64,000 bases of DNA from Asanoa sp. WMMD1127 (GCF_029626225.1 NZ_JARUBP010000001.1:6448001-6512000), one strand, 5' to 3'. Shown: positions 19,609-28,882, counted from the first letter of the stretch. The notes: generated by a model not told the origin, from the sequence alone. Program-made: numbers and translations.

Positions 19609-21246
19609 TCAGGAGGTGGCCAGGTCGAACTGCTCCCAGGGCCCGATCGCGGTGCGGTTGGCGATCAGCGGGTTGGCGCCGGCGTTGTCGGCGCAGACGT
19701 AACGGCCGTTGATCGTCGCCTGCAGGCTGACCGTGCCGTTGGCGTTGCGCACCAGCCGGAACGTCTCCCAACCCCCCACCGCCGTGCGGTTGGCGACCAG
19801 CGGGTTCGCGCCGGCGTTCTCGGCGCAGACGTAGCGGCCGTTGACCCGCGCCCGCAGCGCCACGTTGCCGCCGCTGAGCTGCACCAGGTCGAACTGCTCC
19901 CACGCGCCCAGCGCGGTGCCCCGCGCGGCCAGCGGTCCGTTGCCCGCGTCCCCGGCCTGCACCCAGAGGTTGTTGGCGCGCGACCGTAGCCCCACGAAGG
20001 CCGGCGGCGGCGTGGTCCCCACCACCGGCTGGGTCGGCCGGGTCGCGGTCAGGGCGAGCTGGCCCTTGAGCATCCGGCCGCCGTCGGCGGTGATCCGCAG
20101 GTAGTAGTCCGAGGAGCAGAACGTGCCGTCCTCGTCGAGAGCGCGGATGTTGGCGCCGGCCGGCGTGGTCGCCTGCGTCTCCGAGGTCTTCGCGATCTGG
20201 TTGCCCTCGTTGTACTCGTCGAACATCGACACATAGAGCCCGGCCGCCCCGAGCCGCACCATGTTGTAGATGTGCCGCCAGTAGAAGTCGCCGTGCCGCC
20301 GGTGGCCCGACGACAGGTCGCCCGGCATGACGCACGGCTGGTAGTCGATGCCGCTGGCCAGGCAGTCGGCCTGGTCGGGCACGTTGACGTTGGCGTAGAA
20401 GGAGTCCAGCCCGGCCAGGTCGCCCGTGCGGCCGACCATCCACGGCGAGATCATGTTGAAAGCGTGGTAGACCGCCGAGAACCCGGCGCGGGAGTCGTTG
20501 ATGCCCTGCCGCCAGTAGGTCGGCACGCCGCCGATGACGTAACAGCCCTGCGCCTTGAACCAGTTGACGACGTCGAGACAGGGCGCGGGCGCGAACGGGC
20601 GGCCAGGGTCGTTGAACCCGAACCCCCAGATGCACACGACCGGCTTACCGTTCTGCCGGGCGTACGCCGGCGAGGCCACGTGCGCCGACATCTTCGTCGT
20701 CCAGTCGGTCTTGATCTCCGACTGCATGTTCGTCCAGCTGGTGACGTCGTACATGATGTAGAACTTGCGGCCGTACTTCTCGGCCGCCGCCCGCACCTTC
20801 TGCGTCATCGCGTCGCGGGTCGGGCCCTCACCCGAGACCGGGTTGAACCGCTGCAGCGCCGCGGTGTCGCAGTTGTACTGCTGCATCCACTTGAAGTGCG
20901 TGTCGACAGTCTGGTCGTCATAGGAGGAAAACAGTTGGGCGGGCTGCCCGTTGCCGAGATTCGGGTACGCGGTCGTGTAGCCGCGGGTGTATTCGCGCAT
21001 GTCGGGCCAGGACACGATGGTCGTGTTGGCCGGCGACGGCGGCTGGAACCGGTCCCTCGACCAGTGCCACCAACCACCGATCGGCGCGCCGTCACCGGGG
21101 CAGGCGAACCAACCCTGGTAACCGACGGAGACCTTGCCGACGACGTCACCCGGCGGGCTGGGCGCGGCGGCGGCCGGCTGACTCACGGCGAGGGCGGCGG
21201 CGCTGGCGCCGGCGCCCGCGAGCACGGTTCGGCGGGTGATACCCAT
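19609..21246 (-). CDS. Tat-exported GH71/GH99-like glycoside hydrolase with C-terminal trefoil-type repeats
   Basis: A 545-residue exported protein. The N-terminus has a twin-arginine signal (MGITRRTVLAGAG, cleavage near PAAAA at about 27). The catalytic region (about 30-380) matches proteins annotated as glycoside hydrolase family 71/99-like or xylosidase/arabinosidase, with VGYQGWFACPGDG, IMYDVTSW, VCIWGFGFND and YVSMFDEYNEGNQ. The last roughly 150 residues hold three similar segments built on NGRYVCAENAGANPLVANR, typical of fascin-like beta-trefoil modules that bind sugar. AGGGAG lies nine bases before the ATG. Substrate is not determined; mannan or xylan side chains are guesses from the family. 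Confidence 0.82.
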   Translation of the reverse strand: MGITRRTVLAGAGASAAALAVSQPAAAAPSPPGDVVGKVSVGYQGWFACPGDGAPIGGWWHWSRDRFQPPSPANTTIVSWPDMREYTRGYTTAYPNLGNGQPAQLFSSYDDQTVDTHFKWMQQYNCDTAALQRFNPVSGEGPTRDAMTQKVRAAAEKYGRKFYIMYDVTSWTNMQSEIKTDWTTKMSAHVASPAYARQNGKPVVCIWGFGFNDPGRPFAPAPCLDVVNWFKAQGCYVIGGVPTYWRQGINDSRAGFSAVYHAFNMISPWMVGRTGDLAGLDSFYANVNVPDQADCLASGIDYQPCVMPGDLSSGHRRHGDFYWRHIYNMVRLGAAGLYVSMFDEYNEGNQIAKTSETQATTPAGANIRALDEDGTFCSSDYYLRITADGGRMLKGQLALTATRPTQPVVGTTPPPAFVGLRSRANNLWVQAGDAGNGPLAARGTALGAWEQFDLVQLSGGNVALRARVNGRYVCAENAGANPLVANRTAVGGWETFRLVRNANGTVSLQATINGRYVCADNAGANPLIANRTAIGPWEQFDLATS

Positions 21247-21358
21247 CGGGTCTTTCTCCCTTCGGGCCACCGCCGAATGGCCGCATTGTGTCGTTTGTTG
21301 GCTGAGCGGACCCCACGGTAGACCCGAGAGGTCCGATCAGTCAACGATCGTCGATGTG

Positions 21359-23248
21359 TCAGGCCGGCACGGTCCACTTCTGGTTGCCGGCGCCGGTGCA
21401 GGTCCAGATCTGCGCGGGCGTGCCGTTGGCCGAGTTGTTGTCGACCACGTCCAGGCACTTGTTGGCGCTGGCGCTGACCAGGTCCCGGGCCGCGGTCGCC
21501 GTCCAGCGCTGGTTTGCCGACCCGGTGCACGACCAGATCTGTGTCCGCGCGCCGTTGGCGGTCGAGTTGTCCCGCACGTCGAGGCACTTGCCCAGCGCCC
21601 GCACGGTGCCGTCGGCGCCCACCGTCCACTGCTGCGCCGCGGTGCCGTTACAGTCCCAGAGCTGCACCGCCGTACCGTCGGCGCTGTTGGCCCCTGCGAC
21701 GTCCAGGCACTTGCCGGCGAGGCCGACGATGGGACCGGTCCGTCCGGTGGGCGGGTTGGTCGGCCCGCCCGGGCCCTGGGTCCCCGACCACGTGAACGTC
21801 GCGGTCGTCCGGGCCGGCAGGGTGTAGGTGAACGACTGTCCACCCCAGACGACCCGGACCGACTGGCCGCTCGTGCCTCCATTGTGGGCGATCAGCGCCT
21901 TGGAGCCGTCACTGTTGCGCCAGGCCACGTTCTGCACGGTGCCGTTGGCGGTCGAGTCGATCCGCTGCGCGCCCGGCCGCACGAACTTGGTCAGATGACC
22001 GGTCGTGTAGTACTCGATGGTGTAGTCGACCTGACCGGCCCGGGCGCCGCCCTCCTGCACGGTGACCAGCCCGGTGCAGGTGCCGCAGCCGCCGTTGTGC
22101 GGGCCCATGTTCTGGTTGAGCGCGAGGCTCCACTTGACGACCGACTCGCTCCAGTTGCGGGTGTAGTTGACGATGTCGGCCATGTCCTCGTTGTGCTGGT
22201 TGCCGATCCAGGTGCCGCCGGAGTGCTCGGTGGAGAACATGTGCACCGCGGGGTACTGGCCGTGCACCTGTGAGCCGACCGACGGGTTGCCGCTGTAGCC
22301 GTGCCAGGCGATGCCGCCGAACAGCGGGTCGTTGCGCAACGCCGCGTCCGACACGATGCCGGCGCCGATCTGGTTCCAGTCGCCGTAGTTCCAGTCGTGC
22401 ACCATCACCTTGGTCGTGATCCCGGCCGCCCGGAACGCCGGCAGCAGGTGGTTCTTCGTGAACTCCAGCAGCCCCGACGAGTTCCAGCTCATCCCCGGGT
22501 AATTCATCGCCGTCGGGTTGCCGGCCTGGCAGCAGTTGGGCTCGTTCTGCACGGACACGTAGTTCACCGGGATCCCGGCGGCCTGGTACATCTGCACGTA
22601 CTTCACGAAGTACTGGGCGTACATCGGGTAGTACTCCGCCCGCAGCCAGCCCATCTGGTCCATCCGGCCGTTGTCCTTCATCCAGCCGGGCGCGCTCCAC
22701 GGGACGCCCTTCACGCGCAGGGCGGGGTTGAGCTGCTTCGCCTGCTGGGTCAGCAGCCGCACGTTCGTGTCGTACCCGTTGCTGTGGAAGTCGTTGAGGT
22801 TGCAGCACGTGTCGTCGAGCGAGACGTTGCCCGGCCGGGAGAGGTCGGACGCCCCGATCGGGTTGCGCACGAAGGAGAGCCCGATGCCGTCGGTGGGGTG
22901 GAACAGCCTGCGCATCACGGCGTCGCGGGTGGCCGCGCTGACGGGACCACCCCGCAGGAGGTACGCGGTGGTGTCGGTGATCGACGCGCCGGCGCCCTCG
23001 AACGTCTGGTAGCGGGTGTTCTCGTTGACCGTGATCGTGTGCGTGGCGCCCGGGCTGGTGGCCGCGAACGCGACGTTCGGCTGCTGCTGCAGGCCGCGCG
23101 TGACGGTCCGGCCGCCGCCGTCGGAGGTGGTGGTCAGCCAGACGCTGACCGGTTCGTTCGCGGCGTACGCGGGTGGGCTGAGCGCGAACGCGGTGGCCGC
23201 CGCGACGACGCCCAGCGCGATGCTGCCGGCGATCCTGGCGCGTGACAT
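21359..23248 (-). CDS. Secreted GH30 family glycosidase with C-terminal CBM13 (ricin-type) domain
   Basis: A 629-residue exported enzyme. A Sec signal (1-29) is followed by a GH30 (beta/alpha)8 barrel with acid/base Glu in VSVQNEPN (E236) and nucleophile Glu in FSTEHSGG (E341), and a beta-sandwich side domain to about residue 480. A Pro/Gly linker leads to a ricin B-type beta-trefoil with repeated KCLDV and QxW units (GKCLDVAGANSADGTAVQLW and two more). GH30 enzymes act on beta-1,6-glucan, xylan or glucosylceramide; several subfamilies fit. The ATG has GGGAG four bases upstream. It precedes the GH99-like and CE7 genes on the same strand, with gaps of 112 and 80 bases. Confidence 0.92.
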   Translation of the reverse strand: MSRARIAGSIALGVVAAATAFALSPPAYAANEPVSVWLTTTSDGGGRTVTRGLQQQPNVAFAATSPGATHTITVNENTRYQTFEGAGASITDTTAYLLRGGPVSAATRDAVMRRLFHPTDGIGLSFVRNPIGASDLSRPGNVSLDDTCCNLNDFHSNGYDTNVRLLTQQAKQLNPALRVKGVPWSAPGWMKDNGRMDQMGWLRAEYYPMYAQYFVKYVQMYQAAGIPVNYVSVQNEPNCCQAGNPTAMNYPGMSWNSSGLLEFTKNHLLPAFRAAGITTKVMVHDWNYGDWNQIGAGIVSDAALRNDPLFGGIAWHGYSGNPSVGSQVHGQYPAVHMFSTEHSGGTWIGNQHNEDMADIVNYTRNWSESVVKWSLALNQNMGPHNGGCGTCTGLVTVQEGGARAGQVDYTIEYYTTGHLTKFVRPGAQRIDSTANGTVQNVAWRNSDGSKALIAHNGGTSGQSVRVVWGGQSFTYTLPARTTATFTWSGTQGPGGPTNPPTGRTGPIVGLAGKCLDVAGANSADGTAVQLWDCNGTAAQQWTVGADGTVRALGKCLDVRDNSTANGARTQIWSCTGSANQRWTATAARDLVSASANKCLDVVDNNSANGTPAQIWTCTGAGNQKWTVPA

Positions 23249-23302
23249 GCTGCTCCCCTTCTCATCGATGGATGTCACCGCCCCCGCCGACAGGGCGTTA
23301 AC

Positions 23303-23331
23303 AGGAAACACCCTTTACAGATCGATGTCAA
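23303..23331 (-). promoter_or_regulatory. Possible promoter of the GH30 gene
   Basis: On the minus strand a consensus TTGACA (23331-23326) stands 17 bases before a weak TTTCCT, about 55 bases upstream of the GH30 ATG. Only the -35 box is convincing. Confidence 0.35.
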
Positions 23332-23350
23332 TGCGTACGCACGGCGGGGG

Positions 23351-23356
23351 TACGCT
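23351..23356 (+). promoter_or_regulatory. -10 element TACGCT of a leaderless promoter
   Basis: TACGCT, six bases, then the GTG of the molybdopterin oxidase gene at 23363. Confidence 0.5.
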
Positions 23357-23362
23357 CTGCCC

Positions 23363-24463
23363 GTGAGACTCGACGAGATCAGCACCCCCAGCCGCGTGGC
23401 CGACGCGGACGAGGGCGTCAGCGGCGCGGAGCTCGGCCTGGCCGCCCGAAACCACGGCATGCCGCTGGAGGCCATGCGTTACGACGTGACGCCGGCGGGC
23501 CTGCACTACCTGCTGATCCACTACGACATCCCGTTCGTCGACCCGGCCGCCTGGCGGCTGACCCTCGACGGCCTCGTCGACCGCCCGCTGACCATCGACC
23601 TCGAGACCCTGCGGGCCATGCCGGCCACCACCGTCCGCTCGACCATGGAGTGCGCGGGCAACGGCCGGGCCCGCCTGGAGCCGCGCCCGGTCAGCCAGCC
23701 CTGGCTGGTCGAGGCCGTGGGCACCGCCGAGTGGACCGGGGTGCCGCTGCGGGACGTGCTGACCGCCGCCGGCGTGCGGGACGGCGCCGTCGACGTGGTC
23801 TTCACCGGCGCCGACCACGGCGTCGAGCGCGGCGTCGAGCAGGATTACCAACGCAAGCTGACCGTCGCCGAGGCCCTCTCCCCCGACGTGCTGATCGCGT
23901 ACGCGATGAACGGCGCGCCCCTGCTGCCCCAGCACGGTTTCCCGGTCCGGCTGCTCGTGCCCGGCTGGTACGGCATGACCAACGTCAAGTGGCTCACCCG
24001 CATCGAGGTGCTCGACCACGCGTTCACGGGGTTCCAGCAGAAGGCGTACGTGGTGCGGCAGAGCGCCGACGAACCGGGCGAGCCGATCACCCGGATCGCA
24101 CCGCGGGCCCTGGTCATCCCGCCCGGCTTCCCGGACTTCATGACCCGCGGCCGGGTGGTCCGGCCCGGGCCGGTGCTGATCGAGGGCCGCGCCTGGTCGG
24201 GCCGGGCCCCGGTCGAGCGGGTCGAGGTGTCGGTCGACGGCGGTGAGACCTGGGCCGAGGCCGCGCTCGCGCCGGACGGCGGTCACCGCTGGGCGTGGCG
24301 GCGGTGGAGCTGGTCGTGGGTCGCCGAGCCCGGGCAGCACCTGGTCACGGCCCGCGCCACCACCTCCGACGGCGAGGTGCAGCCGGTCGACGCGCCGTGG
24401 AACCGGGGCGGCTTCGCCAACAACGCCGTGCACCGGATCCCGGTCACCTGCCTCGAAGCCTGA
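23363..24463 (+). CDS. Sulfite-oxidase family molybdopterin enzyme (cytoplasmic)
   Basis: A 366-residue member of the sulfite oxidase family. The molybdenum-ligand cysteine is in STMECAGNGR (C97). The molybdopterin domain continues through AEWTGVPLRDVL, FTGADHGVERGVEQDYQRKL, LPQHGFPVRLLVPGWYGM and VKWLTRIEVLD, and a C-terminal Ig-like dimerisation domain (VERVEVSVDGGETWAEA, ATTSDGEVQP) completes it. There is no heme b5 domain, signal peptide or Tat motif, so electrons go to an unknown cytoplasmic acceptor. Whether sulfite is the substrate is not certain. The GTG start follows the TACGCT element. Confidence 0.9.
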   Translation: MRLDEISTPSRVADADEGVSGAELGLAARNHGMPLEAMRYDVTPAGLHYLLIHYDIPFVDPAAWRLTLDGLVDRPLTIDLETLRAMPATTVRSTMECAGNGRARLEPRPVSQPWLVEAVGTAEWTGVPLRDVLTAAGVRDGAVDVVFTGADHGVERGVEQDYQRKLTVAEALSPDVLIAYAMNGAPLLPQHGFPVRLLVPGWYGMTNVKWLTRIEVLDHAFTGFQQKAYVVRQSADEPGEPITRIAPRALVIPPGFPDFMTRGRVVRPGPVLIEGRAWSGRAPVERVEVSVDGGETWAEAALAPDGGHRWAWRRWSWSWVAEPGQHLVTARATTSDGEVQPVDAPWNRGGFANNAVHRIPVTCLEA

Positions 24464-24519
24464 GCCACGCGCGTAGCGTCGGCCTTTGGATCTGTTTCAT
24501 CGGGGGAAGGAACAGCGCC

Positions 24520-25035
24520 ATGGCTGGGAGGCCAAGGAGTTTCTGGGCGAAGATCGGGGTCGGCGTGGCCGGTGCGGCGCTTGTGGTGGTCGGCGCCGCC
24601 GGTGCGACGACCGCCGGCGCGGCCGAGGCGAAGGGCGCGCCGCCGGCCAGCGTGACGGTGCAGGTCACCAACGGGCACTTGGCGGACGCGCAGGGCAACT
24701 CGCTCTACCTCTTCGTCGCCGACACCGGCAACACCTCGACCTGCAACGGCGCGTGCGCGGCCCAGTGGCCGCCGCTGGTCACACAGGGCGCGGTGCAGGC
24801 CGGCAACGGCGTCGACGCGAGCAAGCTCGGCACGTCGAACCGGCAGGACAACACCAAGCAGGTGACCTACAACAACCACCCGCTGTACCGGTTCATCGCC
24901 GACACGGCCCCGAACCAGACCAACGGCCAGGGCGTCAACGCCTTCGGCGCGCTGTGGTGGCTGGTCAACCCGAACGGCGACGCCATCACCAGCGGCGGCC
25001 AGCAGCCCACACCGGGCGGCGGCGTCACCTACTGA
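24520..25035 (+). CDS. Secreted repeat protein of the COG4315 / Lipoprotein_15 type
   Basis: A 171-residue exported protein of unknown function. A signal segment (about residues 1-34, GAAGATTAGAAEA) precedes two copies of the family repeat: NGHLADAQGNSLYLFVADTG with TCNGACAAQWPPLV, and NNHPLYRFIADTAPNQTNGQ with ALWWLVNPNG. The first repeat has two cysteines (TCNGAC). There is no lipobox, so it is likely secreted or anchored by its uncleaved signal. GGGGAAGG eight to nine bases before the ATG sets the start. Its stop ends three bases before the stop of the convergent LysR gene. Confidence 0.82.
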   Translation: MAGRPRSFWAKIGVGVAGAALVVVGAAGATTAGAAEAKGAPPASVTVQVTNGHLADAQGNSLYLFVADTGNTSTCNGACAAQWPPLVTQGAVQAGNGVDASKLGTSNRQDNTKQVTYNNHPLYRFIADTAPNQTNGQGVNAFGALWWLVNPNGDAITSGGQQPTPGGGVTY

Positions 25036-25038
25036 GTT

Positions 25039-25935
25039 TCATGGTCGACCGGTGGCCTGCCGCACGGCGGTGCGCAGCGCGTGCAGGAGCGGGCGGTCGT
25101 CGCCCGCGCGCCAGGCCAGCACCAGCTCCGCCGGCGGCAGGCCGGTCACGGGCCGCAGGGCGACGTCGGGCCGGCGCAGCAGCGCCGCGTTGCCGGCGGC
25201 CAGCAGGACCACACCGAGGCCGGCGGCGACCGACTCGGCCGTCTCCTCCGATGTGGACACTTCGGCGGCGATCCGGACCGGGTGGCCGGCGCGCTGGTCG
25301 GTGGCGAGCCAGAAGTCGCGCAGCGGGCCGCTCGACGGTGGCAGCGCGAGGAACGGCTCGTCGCGCAGGTCGGCGAACGCGATCGTGTCCCGCCCGGCCA
25401 GCGGGTGGGACGCGGCCAGCGCCACCAGCCGGTCCTCGGTCGCGACGGTGACCCACGCGAACCGCTCGTCGTCGGGCAGCGGCAACCAGACGAACGCGGC
25501 GTCGGTGGCCGCATCGCCGAGCCCACCGGTCGGGTCGCTCCACGGGACCTGGCGGAGCCGCAGCTCGGCGTCGGGCGCGGCCGCCGCGAACCGGGCCCGG
25601 ACCGCCGGCAGCAGGGACCGGCCGACGCCGGTGCTCATCCCGACCACCAGCTCGGCGGCCTGCCGGGCCAGCGCCGCCGCCAGGTCGGCCTCCGCCGCGG
25701 CCCAGGCCTCGAGCGCCGCCCGGGCACCAGGCAGGAGCGCCTCGCCGGCCGCGGTCAGCCGCACGGTGCGACGGTCCCGCTCGAACAGCGGCGCGCGGAG
25801 CTGCGTCTCCAGCGCGTGGATCTGCTTGGAGAGCGCGGGTTGGCTGACATAGAGCGCCTCGGCCGCCCGGGTGAAATGCAGCCGCTCGGCCACGGCGACG
25901 AAGTAGCGCAGCTCGCGCAGGTGCACGTCGGTCAT
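25039..25935 (-). CDS. LysR family regulator
   Basis: A 298-residue LTTR. The N-terminal helix-turn-helix is typical (LRELRYFVAVAERLHFTRAA, LYVSQPALSKQIHALETQL) and the C-terminal periplasmic-binding-protein-like effector domain follows from about residue 90. AGGAG lies two bases before the ATG. It is divergent from the SDR gene at 25998 with 62 bases between starts, the classical LysR arrangement, so the SDR is the likely target. Effector unknown. Confidence 0.93.
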   Translation of the reverse strand: MTDVHLRELRYFVAVAERLHFTRAAEALYVSQPALSKQIHALETQLRAPLFERDRRTVRLTAAGEALLPGARAALEAWAAAEADLAAALARQAAELVVGMSTGVGRSLLPAVRARFAAAAPDAELRLRQVPWSDPTGGLGDAATDAAFVWLPLPDDERFAWVTVATEDRLVALAASHPLAGRDTIAFADLRDEPFLALPPSSGPLRDFWLATDQRAGHPVRIAAEVSTSEETAESVAAGLGVVLLAAGNAALLRRPDVALRPVTGLPPAELVLAWRAGDDRPLLHALRTAVRQATGRP

Positions 25936-25997
25936 GACTCCTGGTTATCACAGCGGGTCTTGGACACCGACCGGGGCGGCGGTGGAGCGTTGACCTC

Positions 25998-26852
25998 ATG
26001 GACGTATGGCTGATCACCGGCGCCGGAAACGGCCTCGGACGGGCGATGGCGGAAGCGGCGGCGGAAGCCGGCAACGTGGTGGTGGCGACGTCGCGGAGGG
26101 TGGACGGGCTGACCTACGCGTACCCCGACCGGATCGAAGCCCTTCCCCTCGACGTCACCGACCCGACCGCGGTGGCGGCGGTCGTGGCCGACGTCGAGGC
26201 CCGCTACGGCCGAATCGACGTGCTCGTCAACAACGCGGGCCGCGGCCAGGTCGGCGCGGCCGAGGAGACCACCGACGCGGACCTGCGCGACCTCTTCGAG
26301 GTGCACGTCTTCGGCCCGGCGGCGCTGGTGCGGGCGGTGCTGCCCGGCATGCGCGCCCGGCGCTCGGGAACGATCGTGCAGATGTCCTCCTACGGCGGCG
26401 TGGTCGGCAACGCGGGCTTCTCGGCGTACTGCGCGACGAAGTTCGCTCTCGAGGGCTACTCGGAGTCGCTGGCGGCCGAGGTCGCGCCGCTCGGGATCCG
26501 GGTGCTGATCGTCGAACCCGGCAACTTCCGCACGGGACTGCTCGGCCCGCGCATGCACGAGACGAAACCGACCAGCGCGTACGCCGAGACGGTCGGCGCC
26601 ACCCGCGCGTTCCTGACGGCCTCGCACGGCGCCCAGTCCGGCGACCCGGCCCGCGCCGCGGCGGCGATACTGCGGGCCCTCGCCGCCGACGAGCCGCCGC
26701 TGCGCCTGCCGCTCGGCGGCGACGCGGTCGACGGCATCCTGGCCCACCTCGCCGCGGCCACCGAGGAGGTGCGCGCGTGGTCGGAGGTCTCCCGCGACAC
26801 GTCGTTCACCGACGCGGGTCCGGCCAGGTCGCTACCGCGTCCCGGCCGGTAG
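25998..26852 (+). CDS. Short-chain dehydrogenase/reductase
   Basis: A 284-residue classical SDR. The nucleotide-binding TGAGNGLGRAM is at residues 7-17, VNNAGRG near 80, the catalytic Ser in IVQMSSYGG and the Tyr-Lys pair in YCATKFAL. The C-terminus is longer than in minimal SDRs, as in the oxidoreductase subgroup that includes retinol-dehydrogenase-like proteins. Divergent from a LysR regulator. The last 21 bases overlap the 3' end of the convergent saccharopine-dehydrogenase-like gene. Substrate unknown. Confidence 0.9.
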   Translation: MDVWLITGAGNGLGRAMAEAAAEAGNVVVATSRRVDGLTYAYPDRIEALPLDVTDPTAVAAVVADVEARYGRIDVLVNNAGRGQVGAAEETTDADLRDLFEVHVFGPAALVRAVLPGMRARRSGTIVQMSSYGGVVGNAGFSAYCATKFALEGYSESLAAEVAPLGIRVLIVEPGNFRTGLLGPRMHETKPTSAYAETVGATRAFLTASHGAQSGDPARAAAAILRALAADEPPLRLPLGGDAVDGILAHLAAATEEVRAWSEVSRDTSFTDAGPARSLPRPGR

Positions 26853-27863
26853 GTCCGGCTCCACCGTGAGGTGCTCGGACAGGGCGCGGAGGAAGTCGGG
26901 CGCGTCGAACATCTCGCCCGCCGAGGCCACGCCGGTGGTCCTCGCGCGGCCGGTGCGGAGGCGGTGCACGGCCTCGACGGCCAGCGGCGCGCTGACCGCG
27001 TAGATGTCCTGGCCACTGGCGGTGATCCGGCGGCGGGTCGCGCCGCGCCGGACGACGACGTCGACGGTGAAGGTCTGGTCGGACCGGCCGCGCTCGTCGA
27101 CCGCCGTCGGAGCGCGGTGATCCAGGGCCGCCAGGTCGCCGGCCGCCTCGGTGGTCATGTAAGTGCGTACCTCCGGGATGGCCAGGTGGTGCGGGACCGT
27201 GACGATGTCGGCCATCGAGAAGTCGCCGAGGACGGTGCGGCGGCCCAGTCCAGGGAAATCCCAGTCGAGCGTCGGCAGGGGTGCGTCGGCGGTGTGGTAG
27301 TCCAGCTTTCCGCCGGTGTAACGAACCCGGCGGCCGTCGCGCCGCCGGCGGGAGACGGCGCCCGACGCGACGGTGCCCGGGGTGGGGTGCCAACTGCTCA
27401 GCGCGTACGCCACGTGCGCCTCGTCCGCGGCCGTCCAGTCTCCCATCGCGGCGGTGACCAGCAGATCGCCGAGCCCGCCGTAGAACGCCATCGCCGGGAC
27501 CACCGCCGTGTGGGCGCGGTCGGCGAATTCACGGAAGGTGTCGAGGTTGGCCTCGATCTCGGCGGCGACGTCGACGTACGGGATGCCGGCGCGCAGCGCC
27601 GCCTCGACCAGCGGGCGGGCGGTCTCGGCGAAGGGACCGGCGCAGTTGACGACGGCGGCCGCGCCGGCGAGCGCACGGTCGAGCGAGTCGGGGTCGGTCA
27701 CCTCGGCCGCCCGGTGTGCCCGGCCCGGGTGAGCCGCCGCCAGCTTGGCCGGGTCGCGGCCCAGCGCCAAGGGGACGAACCCGCGATCGTGCAACTCCGC
27801 GACGACGAAGCGGCCGGTGTGCCCGTACGCGCCGTACACCGCGACGGTCTCGTTCTCTGTCAT
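26832..27863 (-). CDS. Saccharopine-dehydrogenase-family NAD(P)-binding protein
   Basis: A 343-residue protein with an N-terminal Rossmann fold (AVYGAYGHTGRFVVAEL, about residues 8-24) and the family loop VVNCAGPFAETARPLVEAAL, followed by YVDVAAEIEAN. The second half (FPGLGRRTVLGDFSMADIVT) matches trans-acting enoyl-reductase or saccharopine-dehydrogenase-like proteins, whose activities are mostly unknown; lysine metabolism should not be assumed. It is divergent from the GlxA-type regulator at 27935 (71 bases between starts), which probably controls it, and overlaps the SDR gene by 21 bases at the 3' end. Confidence 0.85.
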   Translation of the reverse strand: MTENETVAVYGAYGHTGRFVVAELHDRGFVPLALGRDPAKLAAAHPGRAHRAAEVTDPDSLDRALAGAAAVVNCAGPFAETARPLVEAALRAGIPYVDVAAEIEANLDTFREFADRAHTAVVPAMAFYGGLGDLLVTAAMGDWTAADEAHVAYALSSWHPTPGTVASGAVSRRRRDGRRVRYTGGKLDYHTADAPLPTLDWDFPGLGRRTVLGDFSMADIVTVPHHLAIPEVRTYMTTEAAGDLAALDHRAPTAVDERGRSDQTFTVDVVVRRGATRRRITASGQDIYAVSAPLAVEAVHRLRTGRARTTGVASAGEMFDAPDFLRALSEHLTVEPDLPAGTR

Positions 27864-27921
27864 GCCGATGATCGTCGCGCCGGCGGGCGGAACCGGACAG
27901 TGTCTGGAACGCCGTGCCCCG

Positions 27922-27927
27922 TACAGT
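27922..27927 (+). promoter_or_regulatory. -10 element TACAGT of a leaderless promoter
   Basis: TACAGT, seven bases, then the ATG at 27935. Confidence 0.55.
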
Positions 27928-27934
27928 TTCGGAC

Positions 27935-28882
27935 ATGGCCACGATCGCGCTCGCCGCCACCGACGGCATGCTGCACTTCGAGTTCGCGCTGGCCTGCGAG
28001 ATCTTCGTCCGCGACCCGTCGGGCCTGGCCGACCCGTGGTACGACCTGGTGGTCTGCGGCCCGGGCCCGGTGCGGATGGGCCGGTTCCAGATCTCGCCCG
28101 ACGCGGGCCTGGACCGCCTCGTCGGGGCGGACACGGTCATCGTCCCGTCGATCGAGGACGTCGACGCTCCGCTGCCGCCGGCCCTGCTTGACGCTGTGCG
28201 CGCCGCCCACGCCGCCGGCGCCCGGCTCGTCTCGCTGTGCACGGGCGCGTTCGTGCTGGCCGCCGCGGGCGTCCTCGACGGCCTGCGGGCGACGACGCAC
28301 TGGGCGCACACGGACGAGCTGGCCGCCCGCCACCCGCTCGTGCGGGTCGACGCGGACGTCCTCTACGTCGACAACGGCACGGTCCTCGCCTCCGCCGGCA
28401 AGGCCGCCGCGATCGACCTCTGCCTGCACCTGATCCGCCGCGACCACGGCGCCACGGTCGCGAACGCGGTCGCCCGCCGCCTGGTCGTGCCACCCCACCG
28501 CGAGGGCGGCCAGGCCCAGTACGTCACGACCCCGGTGCCGGCGCGCGCGGACCACCCACTGGCGGCGCTGCTGCCGTGGGCGCTGGAGCGCCTGGACCGC
28601 CCGCTGACGGTCGAGGACCTGGCCCGCCGGGCCAACATGAGCTCCCGCAACCTGGCCCGCCACTTCCGCGCGGCAACCGGCGCGACCCCGCTGCGATGGC
28701 TGTCGACACAACGGATCCGCCGGGCCCAGGAGCTGCTGGAAAATACGGACCGCACCATCGACACGATCGCCGCGGAGTCGGGCCTCGGCACGGCCACCAC
28801 CCTCCGCCGCCACTTCCACCGCACGCTCGGCGTGCCCCCGGAGTCCTACCGCCGCACCTTCCGGACGGAACTCAGGCGATGA
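27935..28882 (+). CDS. GlxA-type transcriptional regulator (DJ-1/PfpI plus AraC domains)
   Basis: A 315-residue regulator with an N-terminal DJ-1/PfpI-like sensor (residues 1-190; nucleophile-position cysteine in VSLCTGAFVLA, C102) and a C-terminal AraC DNA-binding domain (VEDLARRANMSSRNLARHFR, WLSTQRIRRAQELLE, IDTIAAESGLGTATTLRRHF). The ATG at 27935 follows the TACAGT element with seven bases; the GTG seven codons upstream would lie before that -10 box. It is divergent from the saccharopine-dehydrogenase-like gene, and its end overlaps the convergent methyltransferase by 11 bases. Ligand unknown. Confidence 0.92.
   Translation: MATIALAATDGMLHFEFALACEIFVRDPSGLADPWYDLVVCGPGPVRMGRFQISPDAGLDRLVGADTVIVPSIEDVDAPLPPALLDAVRAAHAAGARLVSLCTGAFVLAAAGVLDGLRATTHWAHTDELAARHPLVRVDADVLYVDNGTVLASAGKAAAIDLCLHLIRRDHGATVANAVARRLVVPPHREGGQAQYVTTPVPARADHPLAALLPWALERLDRPLTVEDLARRANMSSRNLARHFRAATGATPLRWLSTQRIRRAQELLENTDRTIDTIAAESGLGTATTLRRHFHRTLGVPPESYRRTFRTELRR

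Noticed and set aside
19620-19980. DNA repeats near the end of the GH99-like gene
   Set aside because: They are the coding sequence of repeated beta-trefoil protein units, not a mobile or CRISPR-type repeat.
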